In this document: positions 22,101 through 34,995 of the stretch, one piece after another | Layout: each line of letters begins with the position of its first letter | Numbering within the stretch: the first letter of the stretch is position 1 | Assembly (NCBI GenBank): GCA_011009095.1 | Contig: VTPC01008516.1 | Location: 1-64,000, forward strand | DNA: 64,000 nt | Source of the DNA: Ignelater luminosus | Taxonomy: Eukaryota > Arthropoda > Insecta > Coleoptera > Elateridae | Direction of reading: 5' to 3' | Notes under the pieces: generated by a model | Database searches by the model: none | Seen by the model: only the letters and a program-made list of their open reading frames with translations | What the model was told of the DNA's origin: nothing | Program-made: the position numbers and the translations under genes

Positions 22101-25100
22101 AGGTCATTGCAACCTTCTACTTCAAAAGCAGGCTTTGGTCTTTGATAATTCTTGTCCTTTTGTCACTGCTCTATTCTCTAAAGGAAATGGGAAAATCTTA
22201 TATATTGGCAATTAATTTCTAGCTTGTATGTGTAGTGTGTGCTTTTTGGTCTTCGTTGGGTCATTATAATGCTTGTAATTAAAATACAACTGCGATAAAA
22301 AATTGTCATTTACAGAGATTCAAGGAAGATTTACCTTAAAAACTAAAAATCTTTCAAGCTGTAACGGTATTTCATTGCATCATTTTGATACTTAAATCAG
22401 TTTTCCAGTACTAGAATATTCTCGACTCTTTCAATAGTCAGCGTTGAGAATAACCTTAAATAATGCGTGGTGCCATCAACGTCAAAAAATACTGATCTTG
22501 TTTATTCTCCACAGATGTTACATTTTATCACAGAAAATAATTAAGGTGCTTGCTAATGTCTCCACTCTAATCAATCTAAACGGTTAGTGTATACAAATTC
22601 ATAAAAATTTAATTTATGCAAGTCCAAAACCTAGAAGCCTGAATGTACTCTACGCCAAGGGTAGCCCAACTTTAAATTTCTAGTATAATAAACTCACTGC
22701 TATGAATTTGTTTTATAACACTGAACTTGCAACAAATTAAATGAGTCTTAAAAATTCTTTTTATTCTAATAAACTCTTTTGGAAAAATCTTTTTGCTTAA
22801 AGAAATAAAATAAAAGATCTTAGTTTGTATTTGTAGTAATAATGTTTGTAGATGGCCAAAGTTACTTGAAAGTTCTGTTTGGTAAAAGTTGTGAACAGCA
22901 AGCTATGTCTCGACATATTACGAGACGTATCTGCAGAATATCTGGATTAGAAGAAGTATAGCCAGCGTACTAAGGTGGCAGGTAGTCAGTCGCTCAAAAG
23001 ATCAATAGATTGTGTGTTTGTCTGTACTAGTTGTGAACTCTGCAGAACCTTACCTTTCTGTAACAACCCCATGTTTGAGTGTATCAAAGGACAGTTTCAT
23101 AAATCAATCAATATACCTTTACAAATTCGTCTGAATTTGGTCTACATTTAGAGCAATTTGTAAATCGTACTTAAAGAAAGAACACTTCTTATTTTAGCTG
23201 TTATCTTATCTACGTCCTGGAAGGTTAACCTTTTGGTAGAATGGTGGTTTGTTGCTGGAAATGCAAGGTTGATTAAAAAATTGATTAAAAATTGATTAAA
23301 AAACCATTTTTTTGTGTTTGCAGAACTTAATTAGGTTCAGAGATAATAATTTGTTAAAAATAATTTATTTATTAACTCCTATTGTTTAATCTTTGGCAAA
23401 TTTGAGAAATTTAAATTGAAATTTTATAGGCAACTTTTCCTCTTTATAGCTTAAGAAATCTAGTAAATGTCTTTGCAACTCCTTCTAACTGTAACTTTAC
23501 AAAATAATTTATTTTCGCAGCGTAACAACTTTTACAACCAAAAGCTTAATTTAAAACTTTCAAATCAGCAACTTTTTGACAAATATTTGTCGCAGCAAGA
23601 AAATATTAATTATTGACCAGTAAAATAACCATTTTTTATGTAGTTTTACCTTCCTTACTACCTTGTACAGGACATACACTACTACCTAATGCAACAAGTA
23701 TTCTAATCCACTTGGGTATCAATAATTAACAACAGTTAATTGGACAACCAGAACAAATAGTGAAACTAATATGATTGAAGCGAAAAGGAAACTTGACAAG
23801 TAAGATTAAGCTCGTTGGTTGCTTGGAGTTCTTTTTATAGATCCAAAATTAATGTGTCAAAACTTGATGATAACAGATTTAATTTTAAATTTTTGAGTTA
23901 TGTATGAAGATGCGTAACGTCATTATTCTTAGAAACAAGTTTTAAAGTACTCTTACGAAATATAGTGTCAGATAGTTCACACAAATTCTTTCCCTACAAT
24001 AACAAAGAAATGTCTGAGAAAGAAATCCTTTCTTACCCAGAAAGCTTGCTCAACATTTTTCAATTAGAATGACTAGAGGTAGAGAACCGAATCAATTAGT
24101 ATATTTCAATAGCACATTAGTAAGATAGTTTAGGATACCACGGGAGAATATAAATTATTTCAGAACGCACCTGTTATGGGTTTATCTTTGTGTATTACAC
24201 GCAGCATTGTAGGCAGTAGTGAATAATTCATTTTCCAAGATTTGAGATTATTGGTTATAAACAAATTAATTTTAAAGATAAGAAAAGATACTCCGTGTTT
24301 ACGTATTACTATCATACAAAAGTAACTTTATGACTATTTCTCACAAAAAAAGTTTCATATAAAACAAACATTTTTAAAGACACTTCTAAAAGCACAGTTG
24401 ATTTTAACAACTATAAAGTTCTATATCGTATTGCTTAATATATTATTGACTCAGATCTTAAATGTGAAACACCGCGAGGGATTCAAACTTTCTGGACCTG
24501 TTTCAATATATTTCTGGAATGGACTTTTAGGAAGCTCCACAATTTTAATTTTTCAGTAGATAATTGACTTTACTCTTAACGCTCAACGTGTTAACGCCCT
24601 TATATACCCGAAAAATATTAAATTATTCAGTATTTGTAAAAGATTATTGTAGTCCTTTGGGATATTTAGAATTCTAGCTTTTAAGTGTTGCTCAGGTGTA
24701 AATGAAATTATAAAGGAAATTTTAAACGCTCACGGATAATATAATTACGTACATTTCTGCCTACTCAGGTTTAAATTATCACGCATGAGTATAAATTAAA
24801 AACAAAGATACGGCCGAGAGATGAGATTTTAATCATTAACATTGGAAATGTAACAAAATGCTGGTTTTATATTAAATTTCAATAAAGGACATGCATTTAA
24901 TTTAGAGTTTATTATAGAAATATTGACAGTAAACACCTATCAATAACAGAGGGGTAAATAAGATATTTCTACATTAGGAACTCTTGTGATTACGCGTGGG
25001 TAAAAGCAATAGCTGCAGGCGAGCCTCTAATGATTATCCCACAGATAGGTTTGGCAATAACCTCAACTAAATACAACAGGGTCGAGTGAGCTTCAGACTT

Positions 25101-26518
25101 TAATCAATAAGCGATATTGCGCCCTGTACACCTCTTGTACCTATATTTGTCATTGTATTATTCGGGACGATATAAAATTTTCATACGAAGGAAGGAAAAA
25201 TGTAGGAAAAAAACCATCACTTGTGATTAGATTCTTCTCCCTTAAAAGGAAATCAATACCTTATTTCCAATTTGTTCATGTTAAAACTGTAACAACACGA
25301 ACTTTCAATTAAATACAAAAATGTTTTTTGTGACTAGTAGACTTTTAATGGACGATAACCTGAATTAACCACGGCTGAATAAATTACGGTTAGGTAATGG
25401 ACGAGTGGGAATCACGCATATTTTGATATTGGTCGTTTTGATTATTCACAGCGATTCGGGAAATTTTTAATAACTAAAGAAGCGTATTCAATGGGAAAAA
25501 GGGATCCATTCATATAAAAGAAAACTGATTAATAAGTATCAAGATTTATTATTATTAATTAATTTTCCTTAAATAAATCCCAGCGACTGTCCAAGTTCGT
25601 TTGGTATTACTGTCGAGTTGATATTAAGAAAAAATAGGTTTTTCAACGTGAGGTAATCGACTTGTTTTTTATATAACGTCTAGAAAAATATCTGAAAGAA
25701 CTAGTAATTGCTATTATATTGATGGCAGAAATGATAAAAAATTTCGCATTCGTTGCAGTTTGATAATACTGACTAGTACATTATAATATTCTTCTATAAT
25801 ACACACAATCTACAAATAATATTGGAGACTACTCATTGACAGGCTAACTTACTTAATAAAAAAGAAATATAGTAAAGTTGGTATCATAAATAACTATACG
25901 CACCAGCAAAAAATACCGATGAAAACGATAAATCAAATTTTTATGAAAATCTAGAAGCTCCATATACGAGAACATTTTTAGGTATGACGTCAAGGTAGTT
26001 ATGAGAGACTTTAATGCAAAGATAAGAAAAAAAAAGAAAATTTAGTGAATAACAATAAAAGAATGTCTGCATGCTGATAAAAACGGAAATGATTAATGTC
26101 TGTAGTTCTGAAACAAAAAACCTCACTTTACAAATCAAATGGAGTATATTTTTAAATTATAAAAGTGACATAATGAACGTAAACATTTCATTTAGAAACT
26201 GCCAAAACTGAACATTTTATATTTATAAAAAATGCTTCCCGTCACAATCTAAGCACAAATTTCAATTTCAAATGTAATTTTCCACTAAAAGTGACAATCA
26301 AAACTATCAAAACGATATACGGTCTCATTCCCTCGGACGTAAATATTTTTAGAACACTCGCTAGATGGTGATCATTTTTTATTTGACAGTGGTCTTGGCA
26401 GTCAAAATTTCAAGTTTTGATACAAATATATTCTTGCAGTTAATATTACCACAGAGACTGCAAAAGTTTAACTGCATTCTGCAGAAGAAAACTGTCAATT
26501 TTGGCCTATTGTTACGTA
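19161..26518. other. Intron 3, central part: no recognised gene
   Basis: These 7.4 kb of AT-rich DNA hold only short open frames. The longest, 92 codons at 19265-19543 on the plus strand, has no recognised motif. Near 20612-20665, AGATATCGCGCC and AACACCCTATAAA read in reverse like the end of an inverted-repeat element, but no partner end was found. A slipped AATTGATTAAAA repeat lies at 23269-23305. No other feature could be supported. Confidence 0.5.
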
Positions 26519-27400
26519 TACAGTGTGTCCGAAAAGTATGGAATATCCTATATATCTCAGTAAATATGCATTTTATGGAAAAATGCTTCCTATAAAAGTT
26601 GTTTAGTGTTTAGTTTTACATTATAAGGCAATACCAAATAACTATGTTTTAAAAAAACAAAAGCGCAACGAATAATGCTTCAATTTCTTTTAATGGGAAG
26701 GTATTCCTTTATTGTACTCATTTGATAGAGAATGTTTTTCTCTTTTCAATGATGTAAAACTTTGATACACTTGCATAAGTAAATTTTGATTAAAACGCAA
26801 AAAATTGTTTGAAAGTTTATTTCCATATTCATCTGTTACGAATTGAAAATTTTGTATAACTACACTCTACAGTTCATAGAAGGTGTTCAAAGTGTGCACC
26901 ATTTGCGTCTTTCAAATTCGTCTACTGCATTTTGAATCGTTTCTGGTGTGATAGCCCTAATTTCTGTTCTAACACGGTCTTTTGGAGTTTCAATATCTTC
27001 AGGCATATCGACATAAATCTTATTTTTGAGATGGCCCCACAGAAAAAATCAAGTAGACTTAAATCCGGCGAGCGAGCTGGCCATTCTACTGCACCTCTTC
27101 TGCCTATCCATCGATAAAGAAAAGTATTATCAAGAAACTGTCGGAAATTAATTCCGAAATGAGGAAGAGCCCCGTCTTGTTGCAACCATATTCTGTTATG
27201 GGGTACATCTGGATCTAGTTCATTAGGAAATGGAACAGCTAAAACAGGAACTAAGTCAAATCTTAGAAATCTAGATAAGCATCCGCTGTTAAATTATGTT
27301 CTATAAAAAAGGTCCCAAAATTTGGGTTCCAATAATTCCTGCCCAGACACTGACTTTCTGCTAATATTGGGTGTGCCCTTCTTGTGTACAGTTAAACAAC
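26519..27400 (-). mobile_element. Truncated Tc1/mariner-superfamily element
   Basis: One terminus starts at 26519 (TACAGTGTGTCCGAAAAGTA), preceded by TA. About 400 bp inward begins the C-terminal half of a minus-strand transposase. The other terminus was not found, so the element is cut off on the right. The first 235 bases correspond almost base for base to one side of the MITE at 39447-39794. Confidence 0.8.
26922..27390 (-). pseudogene. Transposase C-terminal half, Tc1/mariner superfamily
   Basis: Read on the minus strand, an open frame from 27185 to 26922 contains WIGRRGAVEWPARSPDLS and LLDFF, the third catalytic region. It also contains the DGALPHFGINFRQFLDNTF block, the second catalytic region (usual form QQDGAPPHF). 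Going upstream in other frames, pieces such as NRIWLQQ, TADAYLDF and GTQILGPFFIEHN continue the protein to about 27390, so frameshifts interrupt it. The N-terminal DNA-binding part and first acidic residue are not recognisable. It is a dead, 5'-truncated copy. Confidence 0.85.
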
Positions 27401-28520
27401 AAAAAACATTTTTCCATGTCACGTACAGATTTAGTTTAATTATAGGTATGGTGTTTGAAATATCTCGTTCTTTGAAATTATCTCATTTTCTTACTAACAA
27501 AACTAAATTTATTATTAGTTTCATAGCAATATAACGTTCGGTTACTATCATGCATAGACTTGTTGAACACGTATCACTCTACATAGTAAACCTGTTTAAA
27601 CTTGCACAATTTATTCCGCATCTTGCACATTCATCCTTATAAATATAATGCTCTAGACGGGTGTTTGTACAGAACTAGACCAGACACAGTGCAACATCGG
27701 CATAGATAAGTACGAAGATGCCTTGTTGCAGTTTTGTAAAAAACCCAAACATATTTGATGTTTATTACATCTGCGCTAAGTAAACTTTCTTGTACGAAAA
27801 CAAGGACAAAATATAACCGCGTTTGTGGAAGATGGGTATGCTGTTATTTTGACTTTACAATTGCTAGGCAAGCAAGATAAATGCTGGATTGCACATATAG
27901 TCTATTATACCTGTATAGGATAGTTTAAAATTGTAAGGATGTGGTAAAAAAGTTATTCCTATTGCAATTTTCACAATCTGGAGAGAAACTCGAACAGAAA
28001 AAGAAATTAGAAGACTTTGCAGTTAAAATTGAGGACTACCACTAAATGAAAAGCTTAAATGAAGATTCAGTTTTCGTAGAAATGGTCAGCAGTACGCTAG
28101 AAAAATTTAAAACTTTAGTTTGTAATATGATCATAAAAATACACCTTCCACACCCCAACGTGCACACGTACGTTAAAATAACGTATGTGGACAACCAAGG
28201 GCCAACGTGGCCGTCAACGTGTCCTTAGTGGGTCGGGTTTGGATACTTTTAGCTGTTAATTACAACAAGTTAGGAAGGTGCCACCAACAATAACGCTTCG
28301 AAGAAAAGCAGTTGATGGAAGAACTGGGACAAGAGACAACACATATTAAAAATAACAAAATACAACATTAATAAAATTATATTTAATTGGTTAAAATATT
28401 TTATTTAGGTACAAACTTACGGGACAGCTCTCGTACCTACATAAAAAAATATTTTATTAGATGTTATTAGCAACTGTGAACTAAACTGGACGACGTTCTT
28501 AAAAGAGATAAACAAAAACT
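27401..28520. other. Intron 3: spacer
   Basis: No gene was recognised. At 28155-28225 there is a local cluster of CAACGTG/AACGTGG words and a small palindrome (CACGTACGTT-AAAAT-AACGTATGTG). Confidence 0.45.
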
Positions 28521-28524
28521 AAAT

Positions 28525-28740
28525 ATCCCAATTGAGTTTACCTATTTTCGCCACTAGGTGTCACCGCGTTTGCTTCACGCGCATGCGGTACTCGAAGAAA
28601 ATTATGCGCCACTTACCCTCCAAGTTTCTTTGTTTTCAAGAAGTGCAAACTTTTCAACTTTGACCTCGCTTGCTCCCCTTCTGTTGGGTGAATAATGAAA
28701 TGCGGAAGTCGAGCCGGGGCCGACGAAGGCGGTCCGAACA
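28525..28740 (+). repeat. Dispersed repeat with GC-rich core, copy 1
   Basis: This matches 31621-31850 in the same orientation. Shared strings include CCCAATTGAGTTT, CTAGGTGTCACCGCGTT, GAAGAAAATTATG and AACTTTGACC, plus the ending GGTGAATAATGAAATGC/GGTGATTAATGAAATGC. Copy 1 lacks about 50 bases present in copy 2 after AAGTTT. It is richer in G+C than the surrounding intron. The family is not recognised; a minus-strand open frame of 75 codons crosses it without known motifs. Confidence 0.8.
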
Positions 28741-31620
28741 AGGGCAAAGTTCGAACCGGGGCTGCCAAATTTTGTGGAATTTGACAAACTAAACCATGAA
28801 AACAGAATAAGATGATGCAACTGCAACACTGTGTCTAGGATAAAAAATTAAGACTTCAAACGTTCATTCAATGTGACACCGCAGATAGGACGACCTAAAG
28901 ATCACGTCAGCCACTAGAAAAACTTTGGGGAAAATGCAGTGCTACCACTAAAAACAACAAGAATCTCATTGCTCTCCAAAGATTCCATTATGAAAAACGA
29001 TATTAGAAAAAGAGAACAAACCCAACATTTTAAAAATAATTAATTCTGTGAGAAAATGTACAGAGTAGTAGATATGTTGTTGTTAGTGTTATTTATGTAT
29101 ATGTACCAATAAGTAATATACCGCTACACTATTTTCTCGGAAATTTGTGGAAAATAAGTGAATAACAGGGAGAACAATTCGATCAGGATATCAAAGTAAT
29201 GAAAGCAAGATATTACAGAAGATGAAATAAAACCATAATAGCAGATTACAGCTAGAAGGTTATCTGCCAGTAACAATAAAAGATTAGGAAAATCCAAAAA
29301 CTTGCAATTTGCTACAGATCAAAAGTATTCATTAAATTTATAGTTTTTATCCGATATAGAGATAGGCCACTTAGGTAGAATTAAGTTTAATTTTTTACTG
29401 TAGTTTCTAAAGAACTGTTTTTAATTCGATCATAATAAAATTCCAAATATGAGTCATATTGGTTTATTTGATTTGTAAAAACATCTGATGTGGTACAGAA
29501 AAGTTCATTAAATACGAGAATGTTCCCATCGATTTCTATCCAATTCACGTAAAGCTATTCAATCATCTGTTAATTTTGTTTTAAGTGCAGGTCTGTGTTA
29601 TCGTAAAAAATAAACAAAATTCCAGAATGTTATTTTTTCCAACGCTTACAGAAATAAAGCATGCATAGAAGATAAAAACCATCTAACAAGAGTCCTAACT
29701 TAAATAAAATTTTAATAAAGAAAATAAAGTGTGAAGGCGATATTAGAGACATAGCTAGATGGAAATAACAACATCAGCAATAGCATCATAACCTTAACCG
29801 TTACTCGATGTTTAATACAATTTCACGGAGCTTAATGTTTTAAGAAACTAAAATACATGCATAAAAAACCCTTTGATGTAAAATTCTTTTTATCAATTAA
29901 ATAAAAAAAATGTAGAATGCCTGAATAATTTAACAGTAATATAGTTTAAATAAGGTCACATTTTCGTTTCTGTGCAAAAGTAAGTATAGCAACATTTGCT
30001 TGTTGTCTAAAATAAGTTTTCTAATAAGCAGGCATTTCAAACCAGGGTTTTGACTAAGGGGAGGTTGTTTAATTAAAATTCAATTTTTAATTAAGGTCTA
30101 ATTGAACTTCGTTGGTACAACCGACCCTTAAAAATATTTTAAAGCCTTCAAATGTGTGAATAGGTATGTACTCCAGAAGTTAGGCAAAAATGGTTTAATG
30201 TAACTGTCAACAAAAAAGCCATGCGTTAAATAGTGAAAACCCTTTGAATTCTTGTAAAATTGGATTAAATCTGTGGGAATCAGCTAAAGTATCATGTGTG
30301 TAGATTTCTTTTACTGGGAATTTATGGAAAACAAGTTCTAACAAACAATTACAATAAATTCCAAGAAATAAATCTACACCCTTAAAAGTGTTCTTAAACA
30401 TTATACCAAAAAACATAAAAATAAATTGATAGTACTAAAGAGAAATAATTGCACAGAACAAATACTTGAAATGTGACCATATTGAGAAATGAAACATAAG
30501 AAAACTGAAGAAGAATAGTTTATTCAAAATATTACATCACGTTGATTAAGTTAATGTACTGTTTGTACGGGATCCTTAAAATGTTGCTGAGCTACTGAGT
30601 TCGAAAATTTCTGATTTCAATCAAAGGTAAGGTAAAAACTTTACTCTCTTTTTATCATGGTTAAAGTTTCAAGTAGGCGAGACGTATGGTTTTTGAACAA
30701 ATAATGAAAAACCAAAATAACGAATTCACAAGAAATCTCAAGATCTCCTATCTTCAAAGTTCGTCCGGCTACTCTAACCGAATTTAAAGACAAGATGCAC
30801 AAATGTTTGGAAGATCTACATACCGAATCTCAGCATTAATTACCCAAAGATAACGCTGTTAGAAAAGATGAGATGGAAACGGCATTCCTCATTCAGGTTC
30901 AGAGGATCTTTTTGGAAAGATTCGGCATTTGCTTTCGAAATTATGTACAGGTCACTAGAGTACATTTACTGCAAAAGATCCATCTCTCTAGCTTAGAGGG
31001 TGTCTATTCCAGAGTCGTATTTGCAAAGTTTTCAGTCTTTTGCGTTTTCGACCTAGAAAATGATCTTGTAGGAAAAATTTGCATTTAACCTTTTTTGTTA
31101 CCTATTCCATAACGCATCAAAATGTTGCAACTGCGTTTTCTTAGAAACTCGAATAATTGCCGCAAAAAGGTCTAGAGAAACAAAAATGACATTTTTTTGT
31201 TCTACTTGACCCAAAAATGCCGCTTGTACGCACCTAAACTTATTAAACTGACAATGCTGCTTAGCCTAAAAAATCCCAGCTGCGTGCCATGGGAGAAAAC
31301 TACGGAGTTAATCGAGTCAAATTTGATTTTTTCGATTGAGTAAAGAAGACCTTTCTAGTGCTTGCAAAACTGTATCGATCGATGAAAACCAGACTATAGT
31401 TTCAGAGCTAGTAAGCTTCCTAGAGAGATGCGAAATCGGTTCGAACGGCTTCAGATGCAAGTGAAGACCTTCAATCGAGGTACTGAATGCACTTCAATAT
31501 TTCCTTAAAAGCCTCACTCCGACACCCTCTCCCACAAACGCCTATGAGCTGAAATTTGAAATTACCTAAAGCGAAACATTCTTTGGGGAGTCTACAAGAC
31601 AGCGTCTGTGGTTCCATAAG
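28741..31620. other. Intron 3: spacer, partly repeat-derived
   Basis: No gene was recognised. From about 30780 to 31620 the composition changes to that of copy 2 of the dispersed repeat at 31621. It may belong to the same longer element; an 71-codon frame at 30873-31088 has no identifiable motif. Confidence 0.4.
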
Positions 31621-31850
31621 GTCCCAATTGAGTTTCCCCTTTCTCGCCGCTAGGTGTCACCGCGTTCGCTTCACGTGTATAGGGTACTTGAAGAAAATTA
31701 TGCCCCACTTACCCTGCAAGTTTAGTCAAAATCGGCTGACCATTCTCGAGTTATTCCGAGTTTTCGTTTTCAAAAAGTGCAAGATTTCCAACTTTGACCC
31801 TCTCTTGTTTCCCTTCTATTAGGTGATTAATGAAATGCCGTTAGGAGCCG
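31621..31850 (+). repeat. Dispersed repeat with GC-rich core, copy 2
   Basis: This is the second copy of the unit at 28525-28740. It carries an extra segment with AAAATCGGCTGACCATTCTC that is missing from copy 1. The end holds CGACTCGCCTCGAGTCGG, which is locally palindromic. Confidence 0.8.
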
Positions 31851-31944
31851 ACTCGCCTCGAGTCGGCCTTCGATTGGCCCGATTCTCATCCAAATAGCAG
31901 ATATGAATATGTAGAGTATTTGATTTTTATGCTGAGTTCTGGTG

Positions 31945-32045
31945 TGTGTTATGGTGAGTAAAGGGTCATATAGGCATTAAATGGTGTATTTGTTTGTTGC
32001 TATTACTAATTGAATTTTGTGTATTGAAAATAAAGTAGTATAAAT
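31945..32045 (+). repeat. Diverged relative of the 177-bp unit
   Basis: CATTAAATGGTGTATTTGTT and TGCTATTACTAATTGAATTT followed by GAAAATAAAGTAG resemble the second half of the 177-bp unit at 32284-32637. Only part of the unit is present. Confidence 0.6.
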
Positions 32046-32283
32046 ACAGTCTTTATAAATATGTTATTTAAGTTTTATTGAATCGATTACAAACCAAATA
32101 GAATTAGTGTAATTGATATCTTATTTGCACTTACTTATATGTAATAATATTCACAAGATAAATACATTCACGGGCATAGTTTCTTTGGCTATTTAGGAGA
32201 TGGATAAGAATGACAATAAAAACCGACGAAATATTTTTAAATGTACCATTAGAGTTTAGGTAGAGCAAGAGAACTAGACCCAA

Positions 32284-32637
32284 ACGTTACAAAGAAGAGT
32301 TTTGCAATTAACTGTAGTAATCTGAAATTGTGGATGCCAAACCCCAATAGTAAAATTGACACCATTAGAAATCTCAACATAAAGGTAAAGCAATACAGTC
32401 ATTAAACAATGTGTTTGTTCATTGTTATTGCTAATTAATTTTTATATGCGGAAAGTAAAAACGTTACAAAGAAGAGTTTTGCAATTAACTGTAGTAATCT
32501 GAAATTGTGGATGCCAAACCCCAATAGTAAAATTGACACCATTAAAAATCTCAACATAAAAGTAAAGCAATACAGTCATTAAACAATGTGTTTGTTCATT
32601 GTTATTGCTAATTAATTTTTATATGCGGAAAGTAAAA
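32284..32637 (+). repeat. 177-bp tandem duplication (two copies)
   Basis: Copy 1 is 32284-32460 and copy 2 is 32461-32637, both starting ACGTTACAAAGAAGAGTTTT. I see only two differences by eye (ATTAGAAA/ATTAAAAA and AAAGGTAAAG/AAAAGTAAAG). Older related copies lie at 31945-32045 and 33848-34010, so the recent tandem copy arose within an already repeated sequence. No coding content was seen. Confidence 0.95.
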
Positions 32638-33847
32638 TGGTATAATAAAGAAAATAAGTGATGATTTAAGCACCGTTCAAAGGTATAAAGATAAGTTCTC
32701 TTTTGTTTTTCAAGAAGAACAAGTTTGTCTTATTTAATTAAAGGTATTGAAAGCAGCAAACCCGAAAAAAGCATTTTTTATATTGCTTACAGAATGACGT
32801 GAAGATGCATTTAGCTCGGAAACTGGGGGTACTGAATTAGCAAACAGAGAGACTAAACAACTAATTCCAGATTTGCAAACGCCACATGTACTATTTGCAA
32901 AAGGAAATTATGAGGTGCATACAAGTACAAAAACTGTAAAGCATATGTTCGTGTCATTTGCATCAGAGTTACGGTAACGCGGAGGCAGAAGAAACAACAG
33001 TTCTGTGCCCAAAAGAAGACCATGACGATGAATTAGAAAATTGCTTATGACGGATTAATGGTTCATGCAGAAAAAATAAAGTAATTATAAATAAAATGTT
33101 TCTAAAGATTCAAGTAGAGAAATCAGTCACGGCGCTAATTCTAAATTTAGATGGAAGCAAAGCAGGGTTGTATTGAAAGAGCCAGATGATGATTTTTACA
33201 GAAAAGGCATTAGGCTAAAAAAGATCAGTTCCTTATACGTGAGAAACCAAATTTAAAGTTGTAAGAAAGAATTTTAGAAAATTGATTATGTTTGGGAAAA
33301 ATTAGTAGTCGGAATTTTGTGTTTAAAGGTCAAGAATCTTTAAAGTGCAGCTATACTAGGATATCTATCATTAACTTCAAATTCAAGAACATGGTGTACT
33401 AATAAATAACATGACGAAATTAGTTTTTGCATTTACGGTTGTAAAACTATCTTTATTAGAGAATGCAAAGTGTATATTTTCGAATGCGTTTGCAATTTAA
33501 AGGCTTACAAACACTAATTACATAACTTGCTGCAGGACGTACCGATTGCAAACCTGAGATGGCCAATTTAGACATCAGGCAAAATCCAAAATATGAAACA
33601 ATCTCAACCTTCGGCTAACTGCTCCGACAACGTGCGGTTTTCTCATGTAAACCTAAGTATAATGGCACTCTAGATTTTACCGGAAACACATACACCGACA
33701 TAGCTCATTTTATTACCTTGGGAGATGAATATAAAATAGCAAAAGAAAAGACGAAAAAATCAAAATATTCTAATTTTTCTCCTAAAGAGCCTAGTCTAAG
33801 TAGAAAAAAAGACTTAGACCTAACATCTAAGTAAGTATAAATGTTAA
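32638..33847. other. Segment between copies of the 177-bp family
   Basis: This 1.2-kb segment is bounded on both sides by copies of the same unit, as the body of an element would be by its terminal repeats. Short protein-like stretches can be read (for example PKYETISTF near 33580 and FTGNTYTDIAHFITLGD near 33677), but frames are broken and I do not recognise a family. Confidence 0.4.
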
Positions 33848-34010
33848 TAAGAAGAGTTTTGCAATTAACTCTAACAATCTGAAATTATGTATCTAAAAGA
33901 TACCGACATTACTAGAAATTCCAACTGAAAGACAAGACAATTCGGTTCTTGAATGGTGTGTTTGTTCATTGTTTTTGCCAATTGAATTTTATTCATAAAA
34001 AATAAAGGTA
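33848..34010 (+). repeat. Diverged copy of the 177-bp unit
   Basis: AAGAAGAGTTTTGCAATTAA, then CAATCTGAAATTAT and TGTGTTTGTTCATTGTTTTT correspond in order to the unit at 32284. The copy ends in AAAAAATAAAGG. Confidence 0.75.
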
Positions 34011-34835
34011 GAGCTGGTTTCTTGAAGTTCTAAATAACACTTTCAGAAAAACAAAAACTTCTTTAAAGAAAATAGAAGCAATTCTTAATGTAATAAAACT
34101 AAATTAAAGCTTAGTCGTTACAAAAAACCAAATATCTGTCGCATTCATTTAGTGAGAACGTCTTTAAGTTACAGAAAACTCTATAATTTAAAATTTTTGT
34201 TAAACTACTTTCATCGGAATTCTTACAGACTACATACTGATGTCTTAAGGCAGATAGAAAATGATACAAATTGACTAAAACATACAAAACAGAAACAGGT
34301 GAGAAAGACACCTTTTACTTCTAAACTGTTTCAAATGCAAACCTCAAGGTACACCATTTAAGTAATATCAAAGATCTGACTGCAGTGTACGTAACGACTG
34401 CTTGTGTCTACATTAACGCTTTAGTCCATTAGAATTATTTAATTCAAATGCAATTATTTAGTAAAAAAAGTGAAATTGCAAGAAAGAAACTAGTAGGATT
34501 TGAACTCGGCATTTCTATATTATAAAATGTGTTTAGAACCACGAGGAATTGTTAAATTAAATATAATAAAGATAATTTACAGTTAAATTAAAATCTAAAA
34601 CTTTAGCAAAATATGCATTGTATAGAAAGGTTTGGTGATATTACTTCGAAATCAAACCTAGACTAAAAGCAACTTTATTATAATTTGTTAAGTTGTTTGA
34701 TTTATATGGAACACGCAGAGAGAATCTTATTAAAGTAGAAATATTTTAAAATAAAAATAATACACAAAAGTAAATGGGTTCGAAAGACAAACAGCTCTAT
34801 AATCAATAAATAAAATTAAAAACAGATCTACTTAC
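34011..34835. other. Intron 3, right end: no gene
   Basis: No feature was recognised. The intron's donor (GTAAG, minus strand) lies at 34835-34831. Confidence 0.55.
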
Positions 34836-34995
34836 ACTGTACTCTGAATGCAAGTTCATTACTTAAAGTCTCTCCTTCGCTGTTGACGGCGGAACAAACG
34901 TATCTTCCGGCGCTCTGCCTAGTGACCCTTTGGAGTACCAAGCTTTGGTTGCTGCGGATGATTCGAGCAGACATATTATGATTCAGCACAACTCC
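34836..34995 (-). CDS. Sidestep-family gene, exon with the second half of an Ig domain (Ig4-like)
   Basis: This 160-bp internal exon has 53 codons plus one base (phase 0 in, phase 1 out). The acceptor GTTATTGCAG ends at 34996 and the donor GTAAGTAG starts at 34835 on the minus strand. The protein starts GVVLNHNMSARIIRSNQSLV and continues with LQRVTRQSAGRYVCSAVNS, containing the second disulfide Cys in the usual G.Y.C context, then ends NELAFRVQ. There are potential N-glycosylation sites at NMS and NQS. It completes the domain begun in the exon at 57883-58013: together they read LTWLHD/GVVLNHN, the Trp-loop followed by the next strand, as in Sidestep proteins. It joins the next exon as VQ-Y-SPTC in frame. 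Confidence 0.93.

Noticed and set aside
30207..30416. 69-codon minus-strand frame (KEIYTHDTLADSHRFNPI)
   Set aside because: It looks faintly protein-like, but there is no known motif, neighbour or splice signal to support it.
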